The notes: generated from the sequence alone by a model not told the origin. Shown: positions 1 through 11,267, numbered from the stretch's first letter. The stretch is DNA of 64,000 nt from Pyricularia pennisetigena (GCF_004337985.1 NC_043742.1:6820641-6884640), one strand, 5' to 3'. Numbers and translations are program-made.

Positions 1-643
1 GGCCACCGCCATAGTTGTCCGATCGAGATTGCCCAGCATACGATGACGCATTTGCGTTTTGTTGGTAGCCCGCTGGATGCGAGAAGATATCCACCGACGC
101 GCCCGGCAGCTGCGTTGCGGGCGCGCCAAATGCCGGTGGCGGCCCGGCCGTAGTAGAAGTTCCGCGCTGTTGCTGCGGGTAGGGGGCGGTCGGCGCCGCC
201 ATGAACATCTGTGGCGGAGGGTACTGTGGCGCGGCTGTGGTCGCTGGCGCCGGAGCTGGTGGCTGGTAGGTCTCGCCGGCCTTGGGAGGTGGAGGCAGTC
301 CCGTGCCGGTGACGCTCGCGGCGATCCCTCCAGGTGGGGCCGGTACGGCGCCGGGTTGAGGTTGCGGTGGCGATGCCGAGCCGCCCAACCCTGCTGTTGG
401 TGCCGGCGCGTAAGGGTTGGACCCGCTAGGGGCAGTAGCAGTCGGGATGGTAGGCGTAGCTCCCGGCTGCGGTGCTGCGTAGGCTGCCGTCTTGGTCGGG
501 ATGTAGTTTGTAGTCGCCGAGGCGGCAGGCCCTTGAGACTGCTTTTCCTTGCTGTCGTCCGAAGGGGCCACGGTCTGGGGAGTCACGCCAGACGCCTTGC
601 TTGCGTTGATGGGGCTCTTGGAGTAGATTGGAATTGGCGGCAT
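1..643 (-). CDS. Proline-rich conserved fungal protein, 5' part only
   Basis: A reading frame on the minus strand is open from an ATG at 643 to the window edge (214 codons, no stop), so the C-terminus is missing. The N-terminus begins MPPIPIYSKSPINASKASG, a start I associate with a conserved but uncharacterised fungal family. The rest is low complexity, rich in Pro, Ala, Thr, Gly and Gln, with runs such as PPPPKAGETYQPPAPAPA, and is probably disordered. No catalytic motif, signal peptide or membrane segment is visible. The ATG was chosen because the conserved-looking segment starts there. The other open frames across this GC-rich stretch have arginine- and tryptophan-rich shadow composition. 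Function unknown. It is transcribed divergently from ARP8. Confidence 0.7.
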   Translation of the reverse strand, partial: MPPIPIYSKSPINASKASGVTPQTVAPSDDSKEKQSQGPAASATTNYIPTKTAAYAAPQPGATPTIPTATAPSGSNPYAPAPTAGLGGSASPPQPQPGAVPAPPGGIAASVTGTGLPPPPKAGETYQPPAPAPATTAAPQYPPPQMFMAAPTAPYPQQQRGTSTTAGPPPAFGAPATQLPGASVDIFSHPAGYQQNANASSYAGQSRSDNYGGG

Positions 644-1706
644 CTTGATGGCTGTTGGTCCAAATAAACAATTACGGTCAATTTATGGTTTCCGCTTGCT
701 TTATTTTCAGAAATAGGCTCGATAAGAGCAGATCCCAAGTTAATTCGAGCTTGGCTGGTGCAGACTGGGCCTTGGTGATAGTAATTGCTGTGGGATAGAT
801 ATATTCCCAGGTGCAGAATGAAATCAGAGATATCAACAAATAAACACTGTTCGTTCTTAGAAGAGTCACGTCAAATGTCTGACTTGGCTTCCGGTGAGGA
901 CATGTGTCACTGTAACAAAGGCAAAGATGATCAAGTTGTCACTCGAGGGAGACAAGTACTAATGTAGATGCCTGGAAGACGATCTTACACGGCGTTACTC
1001 ATGTAGTTCAGCTGGGGCTGCTCATCCTATCGCCATAAATCGACGTCGGTTGGCCAAACTACGTCATATCCGTCTCACTTTTACTTTAGCTGGAAATCAG
1101 GTGACACTGCATGCAAGTCGGGGTTCACTACGAAAAAAAAAAAAAAAACAAAAAAAAAAAAAGGCAGTGTTGGGAATATTGATGTTGACGGAACCACAGA
1201 GATACAAGCATAAGCATGAAATATTACAAAGCTACTTATATGATGTGCACCTAGACAATAGAGCGTGGGATACTTCTGAGGATATTATGTCAAATATATA
1301 TAATCCAGCTACTTGTGATACGCGAATGAGTCTGAAGTGAGTGAACAGTACCTGGCTTGCCGGAAAGCTTACTGAACTACATACAGTAGGCCGATTAGCG
1401 ATGAGTGGGTTCTCTGTCGGCTGCAAGCAGGCGGTTGCTAGCACCAATTGGGCTTAGCACGAGATTTTGATCGCAAACGCGACAGGGATCCATCAATCAA
1501 CACCGGGGAAAACGAACAGAGGGACGAAGCGATTTGGCTGCAATTTTGACGTCGCGATACTTTGCAAAGCTTCATCCATCAAACCAGCTTGATCGCCAGA
1601 TTTCCCCTCGGGCCCTGACTCCGCACAACTCAATCACCAGCCCGATTACTGATAATTTCGAATCCTGAATCACCAAGTCGCCGTTTCCAGGCAGTAAGCC
1701 GCCCCA
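644..1706. other. Intergenic, divergent promoter region
   Basis: About 1.06 kb between two divergent starts. It holds an A-rich tract near 1132-1162. The short ORFs here have no coding-like composition. No RNA gene or repeat family recognised. Confidence 0.6.
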
Positions 1707-4150
1707 ATGGTCGGCAAAGTCAGCGAGCGCGTCCTGCTCCGTGAAGGTGAGTGCGGAGCCCTTGAACCCATGGCTCAAGCTCCAAAGTGCAAGAAAATAG
1801 CTCGGGCCGCTATCGCATGATCATACTAATCACTTTTCTGCACCACAGGATTGGAACGAACAGACAATGGCATGAAGCAGTCGAGCTGGCCAGACGTGGC
1901 CCCGATAAATCAAAAGAACTACTACACGTACGCCTCGCCCTCATCATCATTCCGGCTGCCAGCCTACCAACCTGCGTTCATGCCATACGCTGACATACAG
2001 CCTCAAGAGAGTATATGAAACGCGATGACCAGATCCTTGCCTTGAGGATACAAGGCGATGCCGCCCGCGATAGGCTCGTGCAAACCGCCAAAGACCGTGA
2101 TCGCGCCCTCGCGCAGAACGGTGACCTCCCACTACCCGCTCAGGACGTTCCACCAGCCGAGGATGGTGCTCAGCCGCCCCTCGACGCCTCCGACCCCTCC
2201 AAAATAATAGTGATACACCCAGGCAGCCAGAACCTGCGCATCGGGTTTGCCAGCGATGCACTTCCCAAAACGATACCGATGGTGGTTGCAACCAAATGGC
2301 CGCAGACGGAGGACGAAGAGCACGAGGCGCTTCCCAGGAGGCAGTTTGAAGCCACGAGCCCGGACCAAAAGTACGGCGAGGAGTGGGCCAAGAGGTACCA
2401 AAGGATGAGCAACGATCTCAAGGTCGACATGCGTGCAAACAAACGCAAGGTGCTCCCAAACAGCAAGGAGCTTGTACAAAATTTCAACAGGCGCACCAAG
2501 GGCGAGACGATTCCGAAGCATAACGACCCCATAGAAGTTGCATGGACGGATGTCGGCACACTAGAGGACGAGGCTTCGTTGGCGTCGTGCTTCATCGGCC
2601 ATCAGGCACAGCTGATTCCCAACGACTCGAATCCAAAATTCAAGCTATGGTGGCCGATGCAACACGGCTGGTTGAACGAAGACGAGTACACGTCGGCCGA
2701 GCGACTGCATGACGACTTTGAGACCATCTTGGACAGGGCATTGCGCCAGGAGCTGGGGCTGACGCGCAACAGCACGTGGCCCAACTATTCTTGCGTCTTT
2801 GTCATCCCCGACCTCTACGACAAAAAGTACGTCGAGATGGTGCTCCGTTCGTGCATGACGTGGTTTGAGTTCAACAAGATCTGCTTCATCCAGGAGAGTT
2901 TAGCAGGCACATTCGGCGCTGGCTATACGCAGGCCTGCGTTGTTGACGTCGGGGCGCAAAAGACGGCCATCACCTGCGTCGAGGATGGTCTCTGCATCGA
3001 GGATTCTCGCATCAACTTGAAATTTGGGGGCTACGACGTCACCGAGGCATTCGTCAAGATGATGCTTTATGACAATTTGCCATACGAAGATATTAACCTG
3101 AGGAGACGGTACGACTTCCTTCTCGCCGAGGAGCTGAAAATCAAGTACTGTACGCTGTCGCAGGAGAACATCAAGGTGGTCGAAAACACGTTTCACGTCC
3201 GGGCGCCCAATCAGCCGACACAAAAGTACAGCTTCAAGCTCTACGATGAGGGTCTGCTGGCGTCCATGGGACTCTATGAGCCTGCAATCTTTGACAACAG
3301 CACAAAGCTGCGTGGCCGCAGGAAGCTCATTGACAGGTCGTACAATGCCTACGATGTAGAATACCCAGATGACCCCACATCAGCCGCGCAGTTTGCCGTC
3401 CTGGCACACATCAAGCCCACGATCGTGCCGGCTGTGAATGGCGGGTCCCATGATCCCATGGCGACACCCAGCAAGGAGAAGGCACAGCCGTTCAACTACC
3501 TCAACAGGAGCGGCGCAGACCTAAACGGTGGCACACCAGCCACCAGCAAGGCGCCGTCGCCCACTCCTGAGGGTGCCAGCACGCCTGTTCCGCCCCTTTT
3601 CATATTCGGTGGCGGAAAGGACGTGATCAACGGCGCCAACAGCCCTGCGCCGAGCGGCAGGAACGGTGGCGGCGGCACTCCTGCACCACCGGGGGCGCCC
3701 AACGGGACGCTGCCACAGCAACAGCCTCCGCCACCGGGCATGTTTGTGGACGCCATCGCGCGGTCTCAGACGGCACTTGCCGCGGAGCGCGACAGCGTGC
3801 TCCCGGTGGTGCCGCTCGACATTGCCATCATGATGTCGATACAGAACGCGGCCAAGGGCGAGGAGAAGAAGCTGCGGGACCTGCTGGGCTCCATCATGGT
3901 GATTGGCGGGGGGTCAAAGATACCAAACTTTGCGCCGTACCTTGAGGAGAAGCTCAAGGCCAGACGGCCGGACCTGCACGAAAAGATACTAGTCAGTCGC
4001 AGCGCAAGGGACATGGACGAGCAGGTCGTGGTTTGGAAAGGCGCCAGCGTATTTGCCAAGCTCCCGACCAACGACTCGTGGATCACTCCTGCGGAGTTTG
4101 AGAGGCTGGATACAAGAGTCTTGCATCACAAGGTGCTCTGGGTGTGGTAA
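1707..4150 (+). CDS. ARP8: Actin-related protein 8 (INO80 chromatin-remodelling subunit)
   Basis: Arp8 is a nuclear actin-fold subunit of INO80 that binds nucleosomes with Arp4 and actin. I model three exons: 1707-1746, 1849-1927 and 2008-4150, giving 753 aa. Exon 1 encodes MVGKVSERVLLRE; exon 2 gives GLERTDN and NQKNYYT; exon 3 starts EYMKRDDQ. This order matches the conserved fungal Arp8 N-terminus. Intron 1 has GTGAGT, TACTAAT and CACAG. Intron 2 starts GTACGC, has a CTGAC branch and must use AAG at 2007 to keep frame, because the nearer CAG at 2000 shifts it. The actin fold starts near KIIVIHPGSQNLRIGFASD, and a Pro/Gly/Ser/Thr-rich insertion lies near coordinates 3430-3750. A 24-nt T tract follows the stop. 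Family call firm; exon 2/3 junction inferred from conservation. Confidence 0.92.
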
Positions 4151-6429
4151 AGAAGAGTTTTGATGAGCTTCTTTTTTTTTTTTTTTTTTTTTTTTCTGGC
4201 GCAGTGTTCTGGTGGATGAGTGGATGCGAGGGCTTCATTGCATTACAAGTCCGGGCAGAATGAAAACTTTGGGAAGGGTCAGCGTGTTCTATGTATCTTG
4301 TTTATTATACGTTGGGTTGGGGCACTTATAAACCGAGTTGGCTGCACAAACAGAGAACACGAGGATTTCATCCTCGGATACGTGTCGTATAGAATGCGAG
4401 GCTCACTTCGGTGTCTTTAGCCCTGAGGGCAGGGCAGCGCAGTTTTTAATCTATTATATAGGTAGTGGATTTGCCTTGATGATGTGATGTCGACACTTCC
4501 GGATGCAATTACAAAATACCAGCACTTGATCAAGAACAACACAGCAGCGAAACCTTGACCTGGATTTGCTTTGGAAAAACTTGCAGATCCTTCCAGCTCC
4601 ATGCGACCGCCTGTACGCCCTGAAGCCCGCACCCAATGCCGGTGTGATGGGATTTCCTTGAAGCTGTGTTCAAATCATTGTATACGGAGGTATGTCTGTC
4701 TGGTTTATGGTAGTAACGAATGCTAGCTAATGATAATAATGACAATCATATTAACTACCTAGGCATCTAATCCTAGTGTCGGTCTCATCTCTATATGTAC
4801 TTTTAATGTTTGTTAATTTCTCGAGTTGCGTCCTGCTCATCAACACTCGAAACTGGCTGCACATCGTCCCGACGCCAAGCCAAGTGACAGCGATGGCCGG
4901 ATGCGAATAGTATATCGAAGATCCTCGGCAGCTTTGTCTAAACCTACGTTACACGCATCAAGTTAAAAAGTCCGACAGCCACGGATGAAACATGCAAGAA
5001 ATGGGAGGTTACATCACGGAGTCGCCATGCTGCAGGCAAACCAAGACGGGCATTGCAGACACAGATTTCTTCCACGCACGGTTCAAGAACGGCATATTCC
5101 TAATTTCTGCAGCCACTACCACCCAGGCAACCAGACAGCAACCCCAGTCTGGTCCATACAAAAGCAATTGTCTTGACTGCCCAGAGCCGACGGCGACCTC
5201 GGGCTTTCTCTGACCAGCAAAAAATGACCGCGGTGGAGGCAGCAGCGGCCGTGATCTCGGGCTGGGACAGTGATCGTCGTCGCCACTACGGGCTTGGGCG
5301 CTTTCATCTCGGCCGCGAGACTCAGGGAGCGCCTCTTCGTACGGGTCCAGAGGCAGCTGTTTTCCACCAGGATTCCAGACAAATTTAGGTCCCCCTGCGT
5401 GCGGAGCGTCATCTGCGCTGGAACGAACCTCATGCCTCATGGCTTTGTGCCCATTGCACCCCCCTCCCCCCCAAGCAATACTTGTAGGCAACGGATCCTG
5501 GAGTTGTCTCGGCAGCCTGGGAAGATCTCGCAGTTCCCGATCAGTGGGAGTGGCTGCCCGTCCATGCCCGTTCGCCTGTGGCGCCAACGAGGCTCTGGCC
5601 GGCCTCAACCTGGATGCAAACGGAGCAGGGTTGTGACACTCAAAGTGTTGACAGACGAGGGGGTCACTTCAAAGGAGGATAACACAGTACAATAAAAATA
5701 GCGCGATCAAGATTTCCATTTTTAGAGACTATACTATTCGACATGACTACCTACTCTGGTAGCTGCCCTAGTAACCATTCCCCGGGGAGTTAAGTTCCTG
5801 TTGCCAGCAGTTCCCGCCAGACTAAACCTTTTGTAGTAATAACGAAAAAAGAAAAGTATATCAAGGCAAGTAAGTACTGTAAATCCTATTTCACAAATTT
5901 AAATTTCGGTACCCACAGCCGGGGCGAGGGTACCAGGTAGGGGCGTGGAATATCACCCCTACCATCATCGTAGAAGTAGAGAAAGCCATGATCACACGCC
6001 GTTACACCGTACCCAGAAAAAAAGAAGAGAGAAAAAAATAAAAAATAAAAAACTCAAACTTGCGGCATTGAGCACTAGTTTACTACGGTACACCGAGTCA
6101 ACTAAGCGAACATTGTTCAAAACGGCAAAATTACATTACTTAGATGTAACATTACATTACACTTGTTCTCTCTTAGTCATTATGCACTGACTTCAAAGAT
6201 ATAAATAGGAGAACTATTCCTTTTAATAGAATAGCAGATTACCGTTCATGTAATGCGCATACTTCCTTTAATTACGAACACTTTAATCTCAAAAATTCTA
6301 CGGACTCGTGCAACATGCATGTATCCCCATGTCTACCTTGTCTGACCGGATATATGTCCGCACCTCGGGAGCCAGGCATGTCCCTACTTAGGCTTATATC
6401 ATGGGTAGACAAAGACTAACAAAGAGTAG

Positions 6430-6461
<32 letters not shown>

Positions 6462-6637
6462 GGCCGCAGCGGGATCTCCCGTTGTATTCTTTCCCTTTCT
6501 ATTCTCAATACTTGACAAAATGCCTCATTCGGGTACCTAAACTGCCACTCAGTCGTTGATCTGTCCCACACAAATGCGTTTCAAACCAAAGAAGAAAAAG
6601 AAGGGAGAGGAAAAACAAAGGTGTACTTTAGCTTTTT
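4151..6637. other. Intergenic, no supported gene
   Basis: It starts with a T24 tract (4172-4195), probably in the ARP8 3' region, and has an A28 run at 6430-6457. A GC-richer patch at about 5000-5700 is open in several frames on both strands (longest 199 codons, minus, 5009-5608), but no frame resembles a family or carries splice signals, so none is called. The remainder is AT-rich. Confidence 0.5.
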
Positions 6638-7131
6638 ATGCTGTATTTCGCCATTGCCTCCATTGGCGTTGCAGACGACACCCCTCCGAAATTTCTTTAT
6701 CGGGCCGACACCAGAGATCCGGCTTATATTGACAAAACACGGTTTTGCGCCTCGAGGCGCCAGTCATCCCGAGGGACCAAAATCATTCCATCGATTACCG
6801 GAAACATGTGACTGCTGTAGATACTAGATTAGAGCCATGGAACGAGAGAACCCCGTTCGTAACGTTCGCAAGCAATCGCCGCTATGCCGTTCAGATATGT
6901 TCGATTTTGCCACCTCAAGAATCCTATGTTTATCATGTCTACACCGGGTTGTGGCCGTCCAACCTTATACAAGTTCGTGAAGCTGCTAAAAACAACAAGG
7001 GTTCATGGTACGCAAGAGAGGAAAATGCATGGCTGGCACTGGAACCATTCCCCGGTTGGAAAATCCTCGGGCATGATGTTGTCGAGGCATTCAGTTCGAA
7101 ATATATGCCATATAACGCCTTTTTGAAGTAG
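6638..7131 (+). pseudogene. Decayed ADP-ribosyltransferase (enterotoxin A-chain-like) gene
   Basis: Three successive plus-strand frames each carry part of one recognisable protein. From the ATG at 6638 the first frame gives a short hydrophobic start and then FLYRADTRDP, the R-ADTR entry motif of heat-labile-enterotoxin-A-type ADP-ribosyltransferases. Near 6740 homology passes to a second frame with GFAPRG. Near 6780 it passes to a third frame with TPFVTFASNRR, YVYHVYTG and ENAWLALEP, ending at the stop at 7129-7131. The switches occur within contiguous homology and without splice signals, so they look like frameshifts. Such proteins are expanded in some plant- and insect-associated fungi. As it stands no continuous product of normal length can be made. 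The family call is from motif recall; recent decay and assembly errors are both possible. Confidence 0.55.
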
Positions 7132-8255
7132 TATGCTTAATAATACACAGTCATGCACTCATGTAGAATCTTTGGTCGTGCGTAAAGAGCCAGTCAGTCA
7201 ACTACAATCACCACAGCTCCAGTACAACCCCCTTCCTCTCCAGGAGTCCTAGGTGATTGATCGTGCCAGCGAGAGGGCTGAAGCTTTTTGCGCAAGACCC
7301 AGGGAGAGGTGCCTATGTATTAAAAATAATCCGTATAAGATGTGCTACGAGCAAGCAAGGCAACTAGAACGTGCAAAAAATTCCCAATGAGAACAATTTA
7401 ATCATGGTCATCCTACTTTGCACACATGGACGAGCAAGCCTTTGTGATACTGTCGGCCTTGTTCACAACAAAGGCACCGGTGATGCTCTGGAGCTGGTGA
7501 ACGAGGTGACCAAAGCACAAATTGGAGTCAGCACCATCAACCTGAATAAGGAATACAGGTGGAAATTGACAAATGAATAGCTGGCGCCTTGTCATGACGC
7601 ATTTCATACGCACATGTAGAAAACTAAATGCAAATCATAATAGCTCCAGAAGTAAGAGACTGGCATAATTGCCGCGGAAAATCAAGTTGCTGTTTATTAC
7701 TTGTGCATAACAACCTGTCTGGGGAGACGTTGAATACAGAATGTCGAGATGTGCTACCTGTTAAAGGCAAATAAATCTAAGATCAAATTGATTTTGGTTA
7801 CCCGCTGTAACCGCCAAGCTTAATTCTTGATTCTGCAAGGCGCAAGACACGTGCGTGCAGGAGCAGGTTGATAAGCACAAGGCTCGACGTTGGCAGTCAT
7901 GCGGAGACTGCAGGAGGGTGGGATGATAAACGCCATAAGCTGCATGTATTTGCAAGGATTTAAATCGCTTGGGAGCTCTAGTCTAGACTTACACGCAGTA
8001 CAACCCTTGTGGCTCTCCCAAGAACGGCGGGGAAGCTGGGTGGTTGTGTTGTAGCCGAGAACACGTGGATGTGCTCAACTTGGGATCTGGACTTGATTGA
8101 ATTTAACCAGAAAAAAAAAGAGCTCGGGGGGGCAATGGCCTGGTTTGTCTTCAGATCTTTTCAAAACTTTCGTAGTACTTTAGCCAAAGGGTCGTTGCAT
8201 ACTTTACTGTAGCAAACGCCTAAGAAACTCATGGGCCAAAAGCTTACTCGCCATA
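7132..8255. other. Intergenic, no supported gene
   Basis: Only short overlapping ORFs (up to 69 codons) with no recognised family. A weak minus-strand frame at 7413-7613 ends in a short Cys-containing stretch but has no signal peptide or upstream exon that I could support. Confidence 0.5.
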
Positions 8256-9626
8256 ATGGCATCATCTTCAGCCGATTTCTTCGCTCGCGTTAGCGCAAGC
8301 TGCCAAGGTGACCTCATCACCCAAGGCACAAACAGTATAGAGTCGGCCGCCATAATAGAAGAAAAATGCAACGACATCGCCCGACGTAGATACCCGACCG
8401 AGGCGATCCGCCCTGTTCCATTCCAGGGCGGATGCTCCTATTCGCTGCTTGCTGGCGATTTCAAAGTGCTCCAATATCGTCTGGGCACCGACTTTCTGGA
8501 TTTGGACATTATCAAGCAGGCAAGACAGGTCTATGCCGACCTAGTGCCAAACACGGAGTATCTGGGGTCCGTCGAGGTGATTGCTGTAGACCTGGCGAAC
8601 CCAGTCAGCATGAACCTTTACGTCCATGACCGCATTGGCGGTGTATCCCTCGCCCAGTACCGCCTCGAAAGCCAGGAGAAATCTCAAAACCGGCAGTATG
8701 CCGATAGGGAAGCTCTGGTCCGAGATTTTGCCCGTTTCGTGGCGAAAGGGTGTAGCCAGAGAGTCGAAAGCCCTCCGCCGAGCCTCGGCCGCGTCGGTAG
8801 TTCGCTCCAGCACCGACTCGAGATTCTTCGTGACAGACTACCCGAACGCTTTCAACCATTCGCGAGGAGTTCCCTAGACCACCTGCGCGAGATGAAGAGC
8901 ACAACGTCTTGGGTCTTGACGCATGGTGACGTCGTTCCCGGCAACATCATGATCGATCCTCAAGGTCCGCGAATCTCGGGCATTCTGGACTGGGCCGAAG
9001 CCGAGTGGCTCCCCATGGGTATCCAGCTCTACGGGCTCGAGGAGTTCCTGGGCGAGTCGACGGGAGGAGATTCGAGCACGCAGTACCCGCCGCCCATGAG
9101 CGTGTTTCGATATTTTGCAGACGTGCAGAAGTTAAGAGAGGCCTTTTGGGAAGAGATGGACCTCTGCTGGGCAGGGGCACTCACGTCGACTCTTCACGAA
9201 GACCTCGCCAAGTACCGCGTGATTGGAGTCTTGCTCTGGCATGGCATTGCATGGGATGGCGGAAAGCTCGATCGAGTGGTCCAGGAGGGAATTGACGATG
9301 CTGAGATACAGCGGCTTGACTTATTCCTTCTGGGGAGAGAGGCTCCTCAGGAAGATGTTGTCAACCGCGTCAATAAAATCTCAAACAATCCCAAGCCCAA
9401 GCCCAAGCCCATTGCGATAGAGGGATCAGAGGACTCCATGTTGGACGATGTCCTAGACGACGAAGACGCTGAAATTTTCAGGCAGGAGAATCCTAGCGAG
9501 CAAAAGCCTTCATTAGGGCAGGCTCGCGTCAGCCAAGTTTCCGAATCACGCGAAGCTGGGCGTGAGAAAAAACATGGGTTCGGAAGACGACTGTTGAACT
9601 TTATGACCTGCCGAGGCAAGTTGTGA
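8256..9626 (+). CDS. APH-family phosphotransferase (kinase-fold) protein
   Basis: A single-exon ORF of 456 aa. The catalytic core is visible: THGDVVPGNIMID at about residues 222-234 gives the HGDxxxxN loop (H223, D225, N230), and ILDWAEAEW at about 243-251 gives the DFG-equivalent metal-binding aspartate and the D-W-x-x-A/E signature of aminoglycoside/choline-kinase-like enzymes. The N-terminal lobe (about 50-130) is divergent and I see no clear glycine loop. After the kinase fold comes a KPKPKPKP stretch, an acidic segment rich in D and E, and a basic tail. Fungi carry many such genes of unknown substrate, so drug resistance should not be assumed. Likely a cytosolic small-molecule kinase. 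No secretion signal. A T-rich tract follows at about 9718-9741. Confidence 0.8.
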   Translation: MASSSADFFARVSASCQGDLITQGTNSIESAAIIEEKCNDIARRRYPTEAIRPVPFQGGCSYSLLAGDFKVLQYRLGTDFLDLDIIKQARQVYADLVPNTEYLGSVEVIAVDLANPVSMNLYVHDRIGGVSLAQYRLESQEKSQNRQYADREALVRDFARFVAKGCSQRVESPPPSLGRVGSSLQHRLEILRDRLPERFQPFARSSLDHLREMKSTTSWVLTHGDVVPGNIMIDPQGPRISGILDWAEAEWLPMGIQLYGLEEFLGESTGGDSSTQYPPPMSVFRYFADVQKLREAFWEEMDLCWAGALTSTLHEDLAKYRVIGVLLWHGIAWDGGKLDRVVQEGIDDAEIQRLDLFLLGREAPQEDVVNRVNKISNNPKPKPKPIAIEGSEDSMLDDVLDDEDAEIFRQENPSEQKPSLGQARVSQVSESREAGREKKHGFGRRLLNFMTCRGKL

Positions 9627-10406
9627 AACCTGCTCTTTTCTCGGAGGACACGCCCATTGCCTCTATTTTGGCGGCTGCTGTATTCATTTTTCCTGTTCGA
9701 TACGTTTTTCTGTAACTTTTTTTTTTTTTTTTTTTTTTTTTCCTCTCTCACTCCTTACCTTCATCTTTCCTTCTCTTTCTGAAGTAGCACCGGACCCCCA
9801 TGTACACCCCGGAGTGAAGGATAATGCCAGGAAAGTTTAACTCTGGCCATGTCCAGCACACGACGATCCATGTTTGTGCAGAGCAAAGGAAAGAAAGTGA
9901 GCTCAAGTTTCGACCTCCGCTACAGAAGGTTAGATGCCAGGTACACGACCTGAAAAAAAAAACCCCCCAATACAGCAGGCACTAATTGCACTATAGCCCT
10001 TGTTGGGTACAGTTGTGGGGCTCCCCAGCATTGCGTGCTTTGCTGGTTGTGGGGTCAAGGCATCAGATGCCATAACCATTAGACCAGACGTCACCAACAA
10101 TTACGACCGGCTGTTGTTGTACTGTATGCCCTCTGCCAAGTTGCCCCTCATTATGTAGGCCATGTCTTCCAACATCACCATGACCAAATCCGGACTTTCA
10201 AAAAGTTCAACCATACATGTTACGTTGGCAAGCCTTGAATCAACTAACCAATCAACTACCGGACAAACCCATTGAACACTTTCTTTGATCCCCGCAATCA
10301 TCCATATATCAACACATATAGTCGAACTATTTCAGAGGCCAAGTTACACAGCCGTGACCACTCTCACACTCACTCTAGTTAATCACGCTCAACAAAAACG
10401 CCCAAA
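9627..10406. other. Intergenic, with T tract and a tRNA-like fragment
   Basis: It contains the T-rich tract at about 9718-9741, an A10C6 stretch at about 9952-9967 and the tRNA-like fragment annotated separately. Nothing else supported. Confidence 0.5.
10059..10092 (-). other. tRNA 5'-half-like fragment (A-box bearing)
   Basis: Read on the minus strand, the stretch starts GACGTCTGGTCTAATGGTTA and continues TGGCATCTG. This looks like the acceptor 5' strand, D arm and pol III A box of a fungal tRNA. No matching acceptor 3' strand (AGACGTC) or GGTTCGA-type T loop is present within 130 nt downstream, so it is not an intact tRNA. A T10 run on the same strand (about 9952-9961) could end a short pol III transcript. 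It could be a tRNA relic, a SINE head or chance. Confidence 0.3.
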
Positions 10407-11267
10407 ATGTCAACCTTCACCCTCCCAGACTCGCGCGTCATGGCCTACGACCTGACCCCGAGCCCAACCCCACTCCCCATCATCCTCCTCAGCAACCCCC
10501 TCCTCACCTCATATCGGGCCTGGGACCGCGTGACGCCGGTCCTGCAAGCAGCCGGCTTCCGCGTCCTCCGCTACGACCAGCCGGGCCACGGCTCCTCTGC
10601 CGCGCCCAGCAACCCGGAGACCACCACCTTCGCCTCCATCGCCGACGACGTCGCCCAGCTGCTCCGCCACCTTGGAATCGAGCACCTGCACGCCTGGGTC
10701 GGCGTGTCCATGGGCGCCGCCACGGGCGTCTACTTTACGACCCGCCATCCGGGCATCGTCTCCCACCTGGTCGTCTGCGATACCATCTATGCGTCGCCCG
10801 TCAACGCCGGCGCCCCCGACGCCTTTGCCGACCGCGTGCAGCAGGCTCGCACCGCCGGCAACGTCGAGACCCAGGTCCAGGCCACGCTGGAGCGCTGGTT
10901 CGGTACGCAGTGGCTAAAGGCTGAGGAGGCCGAGGCCGCCCGCATGCGCGACCTGATGCTCAAGACGTCGGTCGCTGGCTTCGAGGCCTGCGCCGCCGCG
11001 CTGCGGAGCCAGTCGTTTGACCTGCGTCCGCTGCTGGCCGAGGTGGGCAAGGGCTGCGAGGATGCCTTGCTGATTGTGGGTGAGAATGATGCCGATCTGC
11101 CTGTCAAGATGGAGGAGTTGAGGGCGGGTATCGAGGAGAGCTTCCGGAAGAATGGCAAGGAGGGTAAGAAGGTGGACTTGGTCGTCATCAAGAACGCTGG
11201 ACATGCTGTCTTTGTCGATGGCTTTGAGGAATTTTGCAAGACGGTGCTGAACTTTGTCCAGCAGTGA
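10407..11267 (+). CDS. Alpha/beta hydrolase (3-oxoadipate enol-lactonase-like)
   Basis: A single-exon 286-aa protein. The nucleophile elbow is GVSMG (S101); YDQPGHGSS at about 57-64 is the usual strand-4 motif of this superfamily; GENDADLP (about 225-232) supplies the acid; and NAGHAVF (H about 266) supplies the catalytic histidine. Length and layout match the enol-lactonase/esterase subgroup, which in the beta-ketoadipate pathway opens 3-oxoadipate enol-lactone. No other gene of that pathway lies nearby, so the true substrate is open and a generic esterase is equally possible. No signal peptide, so probably cytosolic. Codon use is strongly C-ending, which suggests good expression. Confidence 0.8.
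   Translation: MSTFTLPDSRVMAYDLTPSPTPLPIILLSNPLLTSYRAWDRVTPVLQAAGFRVLRYDQPGHGSSAAPSNPETTTFASIADDVAQLLRHLGIEHLHAWVGVSMGAATGVYFTTRHPGIVSHLVVCDTIYASPVNAGAPDAFADRVQQARTAGNVETQVQATLERWFGTQWLKAEEAEAARMRDLMLKTSVAGFEACAAALRSQSFDLRPLLAEVGKGCEDALLIVGENDADLPVKMEELRAGIEESFRKNGKEGKKVDLVVIKNAGHAVFVDGFEEFCKTVLNFVQQ

Noticed and set aside
5009..5608. 199-codon minus-strand ORF and overlapping plus-strand ORFs
   Set aside because: GC-rich patch open in several frames, with no family, no signal and no splice context.
10407..11267. Beta-ketoadipate pathway cluster
   Set aside because: Only the enol-lactonase-like gene is present; the neighbours are unrelated.
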